From positions 220,934,292 through 220,998,291 of the forward strand of contig NC_133534.1 of NCBI RefSeq assembly GCF_048544455.1: a DNA stretch of 64,000 nt, in the 5' to 3' direction. The position numbers were made by a program, and so were the translations under genes. How positions within the stretch are numbered: position 1 is the stretch's first letter; every line of letters begins with the position of its first letter. Under the pieces are notes generated by a model that saw only the letters and a list, made by a program, of their open reading frames with translations, was not told where the DNA came from and did not search any database. Of the stretch, positions 12,338 through 22,758 are shown piece after piece. This DNA comes from Silene latifolia (lineage: Eukaryota; Streptophyta; Magnoliopsida; Caryophyllales; Caryophyllaceae).

Positions 12338-12637
12338 GGGGGAGTTTGGTTGGGGGAGTTGGAATGGAATGAATGGATTTAATCCATTCTAGTGTTTGGT
12401 TGAGCTATTTTGGAATGGAGTTAGAATCCGGATGGATTCTAAATCCATTACAATCCCCTCTAATCTCATACCCAACCTTTAACCCAAGATTTTAATTCCA
12501 TTCCATAATGTTTAACATTTCATTCCATTCCAAGGTTCAACCAAACAATATAAACCAAGTATGGGATTTAGAATCCATACCACAATGGTATGAGATTCCA
12601 ATCCATTCCATTCCTTCCCCTCGAACCAAACGCCCCC
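12338..12637. mobile_element. Tourist-like (PIF/Harbinger) MITE, 300 bp
   Basis: Terminal inverted repeats GGGGGMGTTTGGTT at both ends, flanked by TAA on each side (12335-12337, 12638-12640), the three-base TWA target of PIF/Harbinger elements. The interior folds back through GGAATGGAATG / CATTCCATTCC stretches. It lies about 190 bp upstream of the WAT1 ATG. It was present before the tandem duplication, since the copy at 22459-22758 has the same flanks. Confidence 0.85.
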
Positions 12638-13080
12638 TAACTAGATTGTTACTAGAATCTCCCTTAGACTTTGAGTAAAATAATTGAAGCCCAATGTGAC
12701 ATTTATTAGAAAACACTTTAAATATTAAAAAAAAAATCCAAGTTTCATGGAAAACCGTCTTTATAGAAGAAATGTTGTATAGTCTGGTTATCATAGAACG
12801 CCTTTTAAAAGCTAGTTGTAAATACTGGGTATCTATAAAAGGCACCAATGACAACATAAACCATCCATCACGCCTCAAAACCGCATCAAATATTTCAAGC
12901 CACGTGCCACACGGCGCACCCCTTCTCCCACACTTGGCCATTAACATTTTTCATTATTAGTTTAGAATAATGTTACTGCTTGCCCTTCATTACGTAATTA
13001 GAAGCATATAAAATACAGCGTTCTAACGGGCTAACACATAACATACAAGCCCATACAAACCAATCCTAAGGTACACAAAG

Positions 13081-14460
13081 ACTAATACTCCTCAAGTTGG
13101 AGCATGAAGATTCGAAATTTCTAACTGGCCTAGAATGTTAGGGTGCAAACTCATGTCCCATATTGGTAGAATAAGGATGGAAGATCATCTTTATAAGTAT
13201 TTACAAAATATAATAGTATGAGGCCTTTTGGGAAGAAGCCCAAAAGTAAATCCGTGAGGAATTGGCCCAAAGCGGACAATATCATACTATTATGGGTTGT
13301 GGACACAGATGCAGCAGAGTCCCAACACAAGGTATTCACGCTTCCGCATAACAAGTGGTATCAGAGCCCAAGGTTCGACTTGGGCTAGACACGAGGATGC
13401 ATCAGCAGGCCCAAGACTTAAAGCTGTACAATGTAAGGCATGAAACTCCTATAGCTCGGGGTGATCCCTTGAGCAAGCCCAGTCAAGGATTAAATGAATG
13501 AAAGGCGTCATAGGTCTTGTGGGACAAAGACCATTTGTGTACTAGAACTCTTGATCAGGTGGACCTTTATCAGATTGGGTGCCACAGGTCTTGTGGGTCA
13601 TTTCCAGGTTGGATGACAGAGACCGTTTGTGTTCTAGGACTTCTGAAGTGACGGACCCGGTCCAGGGTATATTGGATGCAGAGGATGTTCGACGATATGC
13701 ATGTGTAGCAAATTCCCAAGAAGGACACATGGACATGAAGGCTCAGGAGCATGTGGGGGCACTCACTTGACCATACGGTGACATGTGGTGCAAGACATGG
13801 CTCGTGGTAGCATGGTGTGTCCACTAAGGGGATCAGAGGTTATCAAGACTTGTGATGTTTCGGGTGTCTAGATGTAGGGGCTGTAGAGTGTGGGAGTTCT
13901 CCATGAAAGTCAAGGTCCGAGTTAAGATGATGGTCTTTGGTTTGAGGGGAGAATTGTTAGAGTGAAAGCTCATGTCCTATTTCGGTAGAATAAGGATGGA
14001 AAATCATCTTTATAAGTATCCACAAAATATAATAGTATGAGACCTTTTGGGAAGGAGCCCAAAAGTAAATCCGTGAGGGATTGGCTCAAAGCGGATAATG
14101 TCGTACTATTATAGGTTGTGAACACAGATACAACAGAGGCCCACCACGAGGTATTCACACTTCCGCACAATATAGAAGATAATGAAATTGAGAAGACCCC
14201 ACAACCTTTGTAAGACTATCAACAAGTTGATCAGACAATTAGGGAACAAGAGATCGAGGGAGCAATAAGCTTGTCTTAAATTGCATGACGAACAAAATGA
14301 CAGTTAATCTCAATATGATTAATATTCTAATGAAAAATAGGGTTCTAAGGCAACATGAGGGACGAGTGGTTAAAATAAAAATATTAGAGAGTATTCGCCT
14401 TAAGTCTGATATTATGTGTGAAACTTTGAAATGGTGAAGCATGGTCGGTTACATACCTAT
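13081..14460 (-). pseudogene. Relic of a copia pol 3' end (RNase H), split by the TRIM
   Basis: Minus-strand reading across 14345-14180 gives NHIEINCHFVRHAI and KLIAP, the terminal copia RNase H stretch (HIEIDCHFVR type). After the TRIM the minus strand from 13135 to 13081 reads LEISNLHAPT, the usual end of such polyproteins. Stops and frame changes are frequent and upstream domains are absent. A second copy lies at 41221-41500. Confidence 0.65.
13136..14172 (+). mobile_element. TRIM (terminal-repeat retrotransposon in miniature), 1037 bp
   Basis: Two 218-bp LTRs (13136-13353 and 13955-14172), each starting TGTTAG. The primer site TGGTATCAGAGC (13356-13367) lies two bases after the first LTR, and the purine run GAGGGGAGAA lies before the second. 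The target duplication is TAGAA (13131-13135, 14173-14177). The 600-bp interior has no gag or pol domain, only two loosely repeated GGTCTTGTGGG...GACCRTTTGTGT segments. By eye the LTRs differ at roughly 13 percent of positions, so this is an old insertion. It lies in a copia RNase H relic and predates the tandem duplication. Confidence 0.9.
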
Positions 14461-14627
14461 ATTACATTCTAACGGACATATGCTACATTTGTAACTCTTG
14501 CTAATGGCTCTATGGCAAACGGTCTAACTCTTAAGGTTTAACGTTTTCTATTTTTTTTTTTTTTTTTTTCTGATGAAGGAACCCACAATGGCTCTATGAC
14601 AAACGGTCCAACTCTTAAGGTTTAACA

Positions 14628-14895
14628 TTTTTTTTGGTGATGAGGGATCCCGCAACCGCTACCTTCGGTGCGCATTGGGTAAATTCTCGGGTATATGTGA
14701 TAGCCTGCAAACCATGTATACCAGGTAAGCCACCTGAGGGTGACAGACTCGAAGTTTATAAGACATGGACTCAGGCAAAGAATGCTCCAGATTTTGCTCT
14801 TGAGGAGGCTTGAACCTGAGTCTCAAGGGAATTCCAGCTAAGTTTTAACCACCAGACTTCACCCTTACGGTCCAAGAATGCTCCATGTTTTTATT
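14628..14895 (-). mobile_element. tRNA-derived SINE (Au-like 3' end)
   Basis: On the minus strand the segment starts near 14895 with a TGGTGGTTAAAACTTAG stretch, contains a B-box-like GGTTCAAGCC, and ends GCGGTTGCGGGATCCCTCA followed by a short A-run (T-run 14628-14635 on the given strand). The end motif is that of the Au-type SINEs of plants. It is non-coding and depends on LINE reverse transcriptase. A shorter tail fragment of the same kind lies just left at 14549-14590. The duplicated copy is at 41668-41935. Confidence 0.65.
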
Positions 14896-14926
14896 AGCTA
14901 ACAAGATTTGGTAGTCAAACATACTA

Positions 14927-15112
14927 CTCCCTCCTAGTCTTATTGTTGGTTCCCTTTCTTTTGGGTACCAAAATTAAGGAAATGAATTTGGATCACACAA
15001 AACACCCTACCCCACATGGAATTGAATTTGGACCACACAAAACATACCAAAAAAGGAAAAGAGATACACCCGACTAGCATAGAAAGGGGAACCAACACTC
15101 GAGACTATGAGG

Positions 15113-15115
<3 letters not shown>
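14927..15115. mobile_element. Stowaway-type MITE
   Basis: Inverted ends CTCCCTCCTAGTC and GACTATGAGGGA with the inner pair TGTTGGTTCCC / GGGAACCAACA, flanked by TA. It abuts the (TA)n tract on its right. The duplicate (41976-42162) ends cleanly in GGGAG followed by TA. Confidence 0.75.
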
Positions 15116-15201
<86 letters not shown>

Positions 15202-15205
15202 TATA
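15116..15205. repeat. (TA)n microsatellite, left flank of the 6.2-kb element
   Basis: An almost pure TA run of about 90 bases with one G interruption. The long tyrosine/isoleucine reading frame through it is an artefact of the repeat. Confidence 0.95.
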
Positions 15206-16097
15206 GAGATTGAATCATGTGAGGCACCCTTCTTAGGGTGAGGCTAATTTGGACTCATTCTAAACCATTAGATCTAAAAATTATAGACTCACCAGATTAT
15301 GCCACGTGTCCCTATATAATTCTAATTCTAACCAACTCACTCTCAATCTCACCTCATTCTTACTGTTTCATATTCACCAACTCTTTCTCTCTCCTCAACT
15401 CCATATCCAACGCTCCAATTTCACTTCCGTCTCCGATTTTAATGGCGAAATATGTTTATTTCAGAGCCGAGTGTTGCGATTTCTTATGATTTTTGAGCCG
15501 CAATGGTAATTCCTCTTCTGATTTCCATCAATTTATGTTAGTTTTGTTTGATTTTTACCTTTTTAGGATTTATGTTGAAGGTATTTTCATTTATAGTATA
15601 GACTAACCCTTTATATGTTAGGTTGCTTGAAAGGCTTTGTATTTGTAGTGTATTGGAAATGTTTCTTTGTTGTTGCCTGCGATTATGTCCCATCATCATC
15701 CTACACCAAACCGATTTGGGACTTTCAGGTACAATTTTTATTTAGCTTTTCGATTTGGCCACACATCAGATGCATACTCTCCTCTACTGTATGTCTGTAT
15801 CTAACCTCACATTTTTTCACAGAATCGTTTATCCTTAATGATAGATTACACAAACTTAGCAACTTATAGAATATGAGAGATCGTATCTTCAATTTTGACA
15901 CCCTTATTAGCTACATTGTATATAATATTGTTCAATGATTGCTGGCAGAATGATTTTTCATTGTTGTTAACTTTTCAAATTGAGGTTCAGCTTCTTTGTT
16001 CTAAATTACGTTTACGGAACAAGCTATCGCTCTTATTGCCTTATCGGTGCAGAGTATATGATTGGGTATCTTACCCTTAGTAAATAACATTTGTATA

Positions 16098-16188
16098 CTC
16101 CCTGCATTCAACTTTTATCACCCCACTCCTCCAATACATGTGAGAAGTATTATATTGAAGTGGGGTAATAAAAGTTGAATGGAGGGAG
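16098..16188. mobile_element. Stowaway-type MITE, 91 bp
   Basis: A near-perfect fold-back: CTCCCTGCATTCAACTTTTA at the left and TAAAAGTTGAATGGAGGGAG at the right, with a CCCCACT / AGTGGGG inner pair and flanking TA dinucleotides (16096-16097, 16189-16190). It lies inside the 6.2-kb element. Confidence 0.85.
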
Positions 16189-16699
16189 TAGTTTATAAGA
16201 AAATTTACTTTTCTAGAAGTATACCATTGCTATGACAAGTTTTGGAAGCCTCCTTATCTGAACCTGCAATCGACAACATTCAAACACGTAATGCGTGAGA
16301 TGATTCATCATCGACAAGAACACGTGGCTTAACCTTTTACGGTTCCATCCAATTTACCATACATCGTTACAAAGTTACACAAATCTGAGGCCCCTAAATT
16401 GTCCCAAACCCACTACGTACTTTAGTTGTTAATGAGCCACCTGGCCATATTTGTCAATTTAATATTGTTGTAAAATAATCAGGTTGTCTTTGTGACTTGT
16501 GCAATCGATTTATTTTATTTGTACATCTATGTTGGGTTAAAGATGTGTATATGGCTACTATATGCAAGTTCGTAGGCTATCTAGTCGCAGTTTCAGTAGT
16601 TATACTAGGATGATTTATACAGTATCTATCACTTAATCCAGGTTTTGATTTAGTTCTTAGTTTCATGCTGCTTACCTTTTTTTTTTTTTCCTGCACTAG

Positions 16700-17758
16700 T
16701 CGTCTTGACAGGAATAAACTGGGAGGGCATATTCCATCCAACCTCAAGGATCTTACTGATGTCAATGAGCTGTAAGCAAAGTACTATCTATAAGTTGCTT
16801 GAGCTTTAGTAATCTCTAATTGAGTACACATTTGAATCCACAGTGTCTTAACCTCTTTAATGTAGAAAGTTGGATTGCAGAAAGTTGCTTTTCGTAGGCA
16901 AGTACCTTAGCCTTTAATTGAGCTGCAATCCAAAGTAGTACTTTTTTTGGCCTATTTTTCTCAGTAATCAAAGTGCTCTCTTGGTGCAACTTGTCTGAAT
17001 CAGTATGTCTTTGATATTTATAAATTAGAGTGTGAAACCTTTAGTTAATATTACTGCATTTACTACTAAACTGATCGGACTTTGTTCCGCATTTACTACT
17101 AAACTGATCCGACTTTGTTCCATGCAGTTTTTGTATTCTGCCTGATGTGAATATTGACATGTATCCTATCAAGAAACATAAGAGGAACACAGATTTGTCT
17201 ACCAGAACAATCATAATAATCAGTCTTCAGATCAGATTCGCTATTCTTACGATTACCTTTGGTAAATTAAATAGATAGACTGAGAAAGAATTGACGAAGA
17301 AGAAACCAGATTTAAGCCAAGTTAGTACATCAAAGAAGAAACCAAATTTAAGCCAAGTTGGTTGATCTCACATTATATTAACACGAGATCCATCTTTCAA
17401 GAGAAAAATTGTTTTTAGTATTAACCTCTTTAATGTCCTTATTTATAAAACTTGAAAAGATTGTATACCGAAACATTCTTGTGGTTGTGCTATTCAGTCT
17501 TTGTCGAACAATGATTTTAGTGGTCCTGTGCCCGATCTTACAGGAATGAATAACCTCAACTATGTGTACGTGCAAACCCGTCTAGTGTTTTTATGTCATG
17601 CTCCATATGTTGGGAGTACGTAGTACGGTAGTAGTATCATAACCGTGTACACTACTACACAATTTTGCAGGGACATGAGCAACAACAGATTTTTGTACCG
17701 CCAATGTTTCCCTATGGCTTACATCCTTACAGATCACCGACAACAAGTGTATGCTCTT
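16700..17758 (+). pseudogene. Captured LRR receptor-like kinase fragment (three exons)
   Basis: The exon at 16700-16771 is exactly 72 nt, bounded by AG and GT, and encodes one leucine-rich repeat: LDRNKLGGHIPSNLKDLT. 17498-17565 encodes SLSNNDFSGPVPDLTGMNN and LNYV but is four bases short of the 72-nt unit. 17671 onward continues in phase with DMSNNRF, then drifts out of frame (WLTSLQ appears in another frame). The exon phases fit LRR receptor kinases whose ectodomain is built of 72-nt LRR exons. No signal peptide, transmembrane segment or kinase domain is present. It is therefore a fragment, presumably carried by the enclosing element, and not a working receptor. Confidence 0.7.
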
Positions 17759-17880
17759 TTGTGCTTTTGCCCAACTTTTGCTCCTTAACTCTTTGTGTTG
17801 GTTGCCTCCCTCACCCCTTTGCATATACTCTCATGCGAATGTACGCAACTTGATTTTGTTGATGCATCGCTTGTACTTAT

Positions 17881-17949
17881 TATCTATTAGCTCAAAAGGT
17901 AGAGCATTGTGCTATTGCGCAAGGTGTGGGTTCGAGTCCCACATAGATG
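17881..17949 (+). other. tRNA-like module 1
   Basis: TATCTAT and ATAGATG can form an acceptor-like stem. An A-box region (TAGCTCAAAAGGTAGAGCA) and a B box (GGTTCGAGTCC) with a paired T arm are present. The middle arm is TTGTGC-TATT-GCGCAA, a six-pair stem with a four-base loop, not a five-pair stem with a seven-base anticodon loop. It is unlikely to be a working tRNA. Confidence 0.55.
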
Positions 17950-18305
17950 AACCAATATAAATATACGATTATAATATATTTATCAATGTTAATATATGTC
18001 CACTGTCACTTGTTTGTGTGTTAGATTCACAAAATCGGGTCTGGGATTCACAAAATCGGGTCTAGGATTCACAAAACTATGAAGTAAATTGGTGAGGTCG
18101 GCCGCCTTGCCATTCACAAGTCAAATTCCAAAATACAAGCAAACTACTCAGCACCCCCTGGCGGGCCAGTCTCAGTCTCACTAGAAGTCGCGAGTAAAGC
18201 AAACACGGTCTCGCACTCCGGCCACCTCTCTAGAGAGCTTTCCAGCGTCTCCTCCTCCATCACGATCTTTGTCGTCAGGCCTGTCACTTGGCAAGTAATC
18301 AATTT

Positions 18306-18490
18306 CATCTATGATACAGTTAAGGACTATTAGCTTAAGGTTCCCCTTATTCCATCTATAAATACTGTTAAGGCCTAAGATTCCACTTGACAACGGTCCT
18401 ATTCCATCTATGATACAGTTAAGGACTTGTATTTATTCATTGTTGCATATCTAAAGGCTATTAGCTTAAGGTTCCCCTTATTTAATCTTT
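18306..18490 (+). repeat. Local direct duplication, about 100-bp spacing
   Basis: CATCTATGATACAGTTAAGG occurs at 18306 and 18405. ATTAGCTTAAGGTTCCCCTT follows each at differing distance. Non-coding and inside the 6.2-kb element. Confidence 0.7.
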
Positions 18491-18513
18491 GTTATGTACT
18501 CGTATATCTTAAC

Positions 18514-18585
18514 GGCTATTAGCTTAAATGGGAGAGCAATGTGCAAATCTTGCACAAAGGTATGAGTTCGAATCTCATATAGCCT
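18514..18585 (+). other. tRNA-like module 2
   Basis: GGCTAT / ATAGCC acceptor-like pairing, a GCTT...GAGC D-arm region, a TGTGC / GCACA central stem with a seven-base loop, and a T-arm with GAGTTCGAATCTC. The loop lacks the invariant U33. It is related to the modules at 17881 and 18847. The sequence GGCTATTAGCTTAA also recurs at 18325 and 18455 in a local duplication. Confidence 0.5.
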
Positions 18586-18846
18586 AGTTAATTGAAGAAT
18601 CTAGTGTATTAAACTTAAATACAATAACATTGAGGATGAGTTAGCCAAATCCGTCCTCAGATGTGCAAAATTGAGGATGAGTAGAAGAAGCTCAAACTTA
18701 GATATGCACAAACGGCGTGCATAAGCCAATGTTAGAAATTATCTAAATTGGGTGCAATTGGACACGGAGAAAAGGCCAAAACCCAAAAGTCCACTACAAA
18801 AATACTCCTACCAATTAGGCTTTGAAGTAACACTAGCAGTCAATAA

Positions 18847-18910
18847 CCAACATGGGAGTCGAACCCACACCTTGTGCATTGCACAACGCTCTGCCATTTG
18901 AGCTAATTGG
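18847..18910 (-). other. tRNA-like module 3
   Basis: The minus strand reads CCAATTAGCTCAAATGG...TTGTG-CAATG-CACAA...GGGTTCGACTCCC...GTTGG. A D-arm, a T-arm and a short acceptor stem can be drawn, but the central loop is five bases. It shares long stretches with module 1 in the opposite orientation. Confidence 0.5.
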
Positions 18911-19078
18911 TTTTAAAATAATTAAATCATTCCACTAGTTTTGATCATGTGAGTTGTTCCCTGATCTTTTTCCACCTTAAGTGAGGAACAAAATTAATTG
19001 CGGTTTTTTTGAATATGTGCTGCTTTAGTTCATTCCATCTTGAAAGAATGTGAAAGAAAATCATACCCCCATTTATTT

Positions 19079-19975
19079 TAACCACTTATGATGATCAAGT
19101 TTCACAAAATAAGGTTTGAGATTCACCAAATAAGGAAAAGAGCAAAAAACGTGATTTTAACCACTTATGATGACCAAATTTTCACAAAACAAGCTCTAAG
19201 ATTCACTGAACAAGGTCTCGAGATTCATAAAATAAGGCCCGAGATTCACCAAATAAGGAAAAAAGCAAAATAGGTGATTTTAACCACTTATGATGATCAA
19301 GTTTCACAAAACAAGCCTTAAGATTCTTTGAATAAGGTATAGGATTCACAAAATAAGGTCTGAGATTCACCAAATAAGAAAAAGAGCAAAAAAGGTGATT
19401 TTAACTACTTGTGATGACCAAGTTTCACAAAACAAGCTCTCAGATTCAATGAACATGGTATGAGATTCACAAAATAAGGTCTGAGATTCACCAAATAAGG
19501 AAAAAAGCAAAATAGGTGATTTTAACCACTTATGATGATCAAGTTTCACAAAACAAGCCTTAAGATTCACTGAATAAGGTATGAGATTCACAAAATAAGG
19601 TCTGAGATTCACCAAATAAGAGAAAGAGCAAAAAAGGTGATTTTAACCACTTATGATGACCAAGTTTCACAAAACAAGCTCTCAAATTCACTGAACATGG
19701 TCTGAGATTCACAAAATAAGGTCTGAGATTCACCAAATAAGGAAAAAAGCAAAATAGGTGATTTTAACCACTTATGATGATCAAGTTTCACAAAACAAGC
19801 CTTAAGATTCACTGAATAAGGTATGAGATTCACAAAATAAGGTCTGAGATTCACCAAATAAGAGAAAGAGCAAAAAAGGTGATTTTAACCACTTATGATG
19901 ACCAAGTTTCACAAAACAAGCTCTTAGATTCACTGAACAAGGTATGAGATTCACAAAATAAGGTCTATCTCAATA
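19079..19975 (+). repeat. Tandem array, 121-bp monomer in 242-bp alternating dimers
   Basis: The phrase ACCACTTATGATG recurs near 19081, 19160, 19283, 19404, 19525, 19646, 19767 and 19888, spaced 121 bp after a shortened first unit. Units alternate between two types: GATCAAG...CCTTAAG and GACCAAG...CTCTCAG. Each monomer is itself built of about three 20-bp subrepeats around GATTCACAAAATAAGGTCTG. Frames open on both strands only because of the repeat. Confidence 0.9.
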
Positions 19976-20717
19976 AGAGTTCGTAAAGCACGTGATATAA
20001 TAGACCAACTGAACTGGAAATATTAGAGGCTTTGCTTATCATTCTGAAGTTGAGCACACAGTTCATATTAATTATGCCTACCCTGAGATTGTTTCATTTC
20101 ATCCATTGCACCATTGACATTTTTAAAGGTCGATCATTTCCAAACCACTAGCAGAAGTCTGATCATACCGTGGACAACGAGTTTACCAAATACCGACTAG
20201 ACAAAATTAGTTTTTTTTAGACAAACGACTAAACTAAATCAGTTTAGTTGTTCGCATCACAGTTGACAAAAGGGGATTTAATGTCCAAAAATCTTCAAAA
20301 TAAAAGTTTGCATTATAACCTGAATTCTATAAGCCAATAGGTCTCGAGTTATTACGTAATTTTCGTTACAATGAAAGTTTCAAGTAATTTTCGTATCACT
20401 TTGATAATGATTTGCGTAAATAGAATTGCCTACCTACCTCAAAGTTTCAGGGAATATAGTTTTTTGCTGCAATCTTTTACAGTAATGGAGTATTATTTAA
20501 ACGGCAAGGATAACCTGAAACACTTAACAAGTTTGCATTATAACCTGAATTGAGAACGAACAAGAGCAATCAATACAGAAGGATGAAATAACTTGTCTAT
20601 AACAACCCGAAATAAAAAGGAGCGTGGAAGACAAATTCACCATTGTGAGATACTTAAAGCAAACTCTATTCCCTAAAAATAAAGATAAAATCATAAAACA
20701 AGGCGATACTTACTAAT

Positions 20718-20812
20718 CCAGGACAACAAGTTTCTGGTACTCCTTACCGGAAATGGCAGCTTCCATGGTCTTCACGGGGCTTAGACACCCGTCTTCTTGA
20801 ATAAACGCTACA
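20718..20812 (-). pseudogene. Captured terminal exon of unrecognised gene
   Basis: On the minus strand, an AATTGTAG acceptor is followed by an open frame containing FIQEDGCLSPVKTMEAA and GKEYQKLVVLD and then TAG. The composition and the splice-like border look like a genuine last coding exon. I do not recognise the protein. Sequence to its right (to about 21330) on the same strand has a 5' UTR-like stretch with an AAAACCCTAG motif, possibly the first exon of the same captured gene. Confidence 0.4.
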
Positions 20813-21443
20813 ATTTTATGAATGTTATACAATTTCTACCACACTGTTACACAGCCATAGCAATCATCTAGATGGAAGACTGTCCAAAACTATCAATGCA
20901 TAAATTTCTGAATGATCACCAAAGGAAGAAATCTGAAATACAATCATAGTATTCAAATTCTGGTTTGCAAGGTTCAAACAAACACTCCTTTAACAAGTCT
21001 AACCTATTTAATGCATCCTTATCATCACAAATTTCAATCAAACAATCACATAATCGAAATACTTCATCAATTATCCTTTTGCAATACTACAATCGCCCAA
21101 ACGCAATGCTTAAAAAAACAACAAAATTTATACAATTGAAGTAGAAAAGGGGGGAAAGATCGAAGTAATACTGCATTAAGAAGCGATTATGCGATTGATT
21201 AGCTTTGGAGCCTGAAAATTGAATTGAATAATTCTAGGGTTTTGGTTGTAATTTTCCTATCATTTTTGGAAAGAGGGAAGAATTAGGAAGAGAGTCAATC
21301 AGGTGAAGAAAACGCCAATGTTTGTTTTGGTACTCCGCGCTACACACGTTTGAAGGACTCGCGCTAACGTCGGCTCTAAGTCTAATGAAGGAATTTGGTG
21401 AGGCCGACCGCCTCGCCATAATGAGGTGCCTCACCGATCCGGC

Positions 21444-21628
<185 letters not shown>

Positions 21629-21635
21629 AAAATTT

Positions 21636-21796
21636 AGGGATATTCTATGGTGTACCCTTGAGTTTTTCGAGTTTCTATGTTGTACCCCTCCTTTTTTTAT
21701 ATTCTACATTGTACCCCTAAACTTCTTACTTATTTATCCATCATGATCCCGTTTAACTTTCCATTGACTTTATCATAATCAAACAACCGTACTTTG
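21636..21796 (+). mobile_element. Truncated copy of the TIR element found whole at 42180-42735
   Basis: The first 160 bp (AGGGATATTC...ACTTTGAC) match 42180-42345, then switch to WAT1 intron sequence at GAC. The AAAATTT to the left (21629-21635) equals the target duplication to the right of the complete copy (42736-42742). The switch marks the tandem duplication junction. Confidence 0.85.
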
Positions 21797-22036
21797 ACAG
21801 TGGACGAAATCAAATGCATGGACAAAAAAGAAAAAGCGGAAGAAATTAAGTAAAAGAAGAAAGTGTGTATTATAGACTTTATAGTTGTTGTTTTTGGGCA
21901 ACTATCAGAGCTATTAAGCTTAACAAAGTCATTATTGATGTCTACTAGTACTTCTCATGACATGATTCACCCAGTTATTAACAACTACATGTTCTTTCTG
22001 TCTATATCTCCCTTGAAATAAAAACTTGTATTGCAC

Positions 22037-22239
22037 CTCTCAAGAAGAAGAGCAAAAGGGGCGATAACGGCGGTGGCAAAAGCATGGCGGTAGACGACGA
22101 GGACGTAATGGCTCATCCCTCCATCTAGTGAAACTTTAGTGACTATGTTCATGCCAGCATATCCAAATTGCAAGCATATCATGCCTATGTATGGCTTGCT
22201 CTTTTCTAACAAACTATTTCGTCCTTTTACTACTTCCAT
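22037..22239 (-). pseudogene. Orphan exon 1 of the WAT1-like gene
   Basis: A 203-nt copy of exon 1 (start ATG at 22239, donor AG|GTGCAA after 22037) identical to 12150-11948 except for one substitution that turns SLNGG into SLDGG. It retains about 240 bp of intron 1, after which the sequence jumps to an unrelated TIR element. No exons 2-7 follow within 9 kb, so no transporter can be made from it alone. TATA box (22347-22354) and MITE are conserved upstream, so it may be transcribed. Confidence 0.85.
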
Positions 22240-22346
22240 TTTATTTCCTATACCCTAATATATCAAGTTTTGGAAACGAAGAAAACACCTTAAGCAAAGG
22301 AGCTAAGCTTGTGTTTTCCTTTGGAATACGACGGTAAATGCCTTGG

Positions 22347-22354
22347 TTTTTATA
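22347..22354 (-). promoter_or_regulatory. TATA box of duplicated WAT1 promoter
   Basis: Same GGCTATAAAAACC context as at 12258-12265, retained in the duplicate ahead of the orphan exon. Confidence 0.45.
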
Positions 22355-22384
22355 GCCACCTTCCTTTAACTTTCTGAATTATAT

Positions 22385-22435
<51 letters not shown>

Positions 22436-22458
22436 ATAATAATGGATGTTTTTACTAA

Positions 22459-22758
22459 GGGGGTGTTTGGTTGGGGGAGTTGGAATGGAATGAATGGATT
22501 TAATCCATTCTAGTGTTTGGTTGAGCTATTTTGGAATGGAGTTAGAATCCGGATGAATTCTAAATTCATTACAATCCCCTCTAATCTCATACCCAACCTT
22601 TAACCCAAGATTTTAATTTCAATCCATAATGTTTAACATTTCATTCCATTCCAAGGTTCAACCAAACAATATAAACCAAGTATGGGATTTAGAATCCATA
22701 CCACAATGGTATGAGATTCCAATCCATTACATTCCTTCCCCTCGAACCAAACGCCCCC
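22459..22758. mobile_element. Tourist-like MITE, duplicated with block A
   Basis: Same 300-bp element as at 12338-12637, with TAA flanks at 22456-22458 and 22759-22761. It was carried by the segmental duplication and is not a separate insertion. Confidence 0.85.

Larger units (their letters stand above)
11704..13090. repeat. Duplicated block A, copy 1 (WAT1 intron 1 part, exon 1, promoter, MITE)
   Basis: The sequence from the GACAGTGGACG motif in WAT1 intron 1 to GACTAATAC is repeated at 21794-23209 with only scattered substitutions and small indels. The part right of the MITE (12641-13080) shows no coding sequence. It holds the CACGTG element and upstream promoter-type sequence. Copy 1 keeps the complete gene body to its left; copy 2 does not. 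Confidence 0.9.

Noticed and set aside
13136-14172. Solo LTR pair of a full gypsy or copia element
   Set aside because: The two 218-bp repeats share a primer site, a purine tract and one 5-bp target duplication with a 600-bp non-coding interior, which defines a TRIM.
15016-15213. Open frame rich in alternating Tyr and Ile
   Set aside because: It is a (TA)n microsatellite read in frame, with no coding signal.
17881-18910. Functional tRNA genes
   Set aside because: Anticodon arms have wrong stem or loop size or lack U33, so they are listed only as tRNA-like.
19367-19857. Repetitive minus-strand frames in the 121-bp array
   Set aside because: A consequence of the tandem repeat; no start context, domain or conservation between frames.
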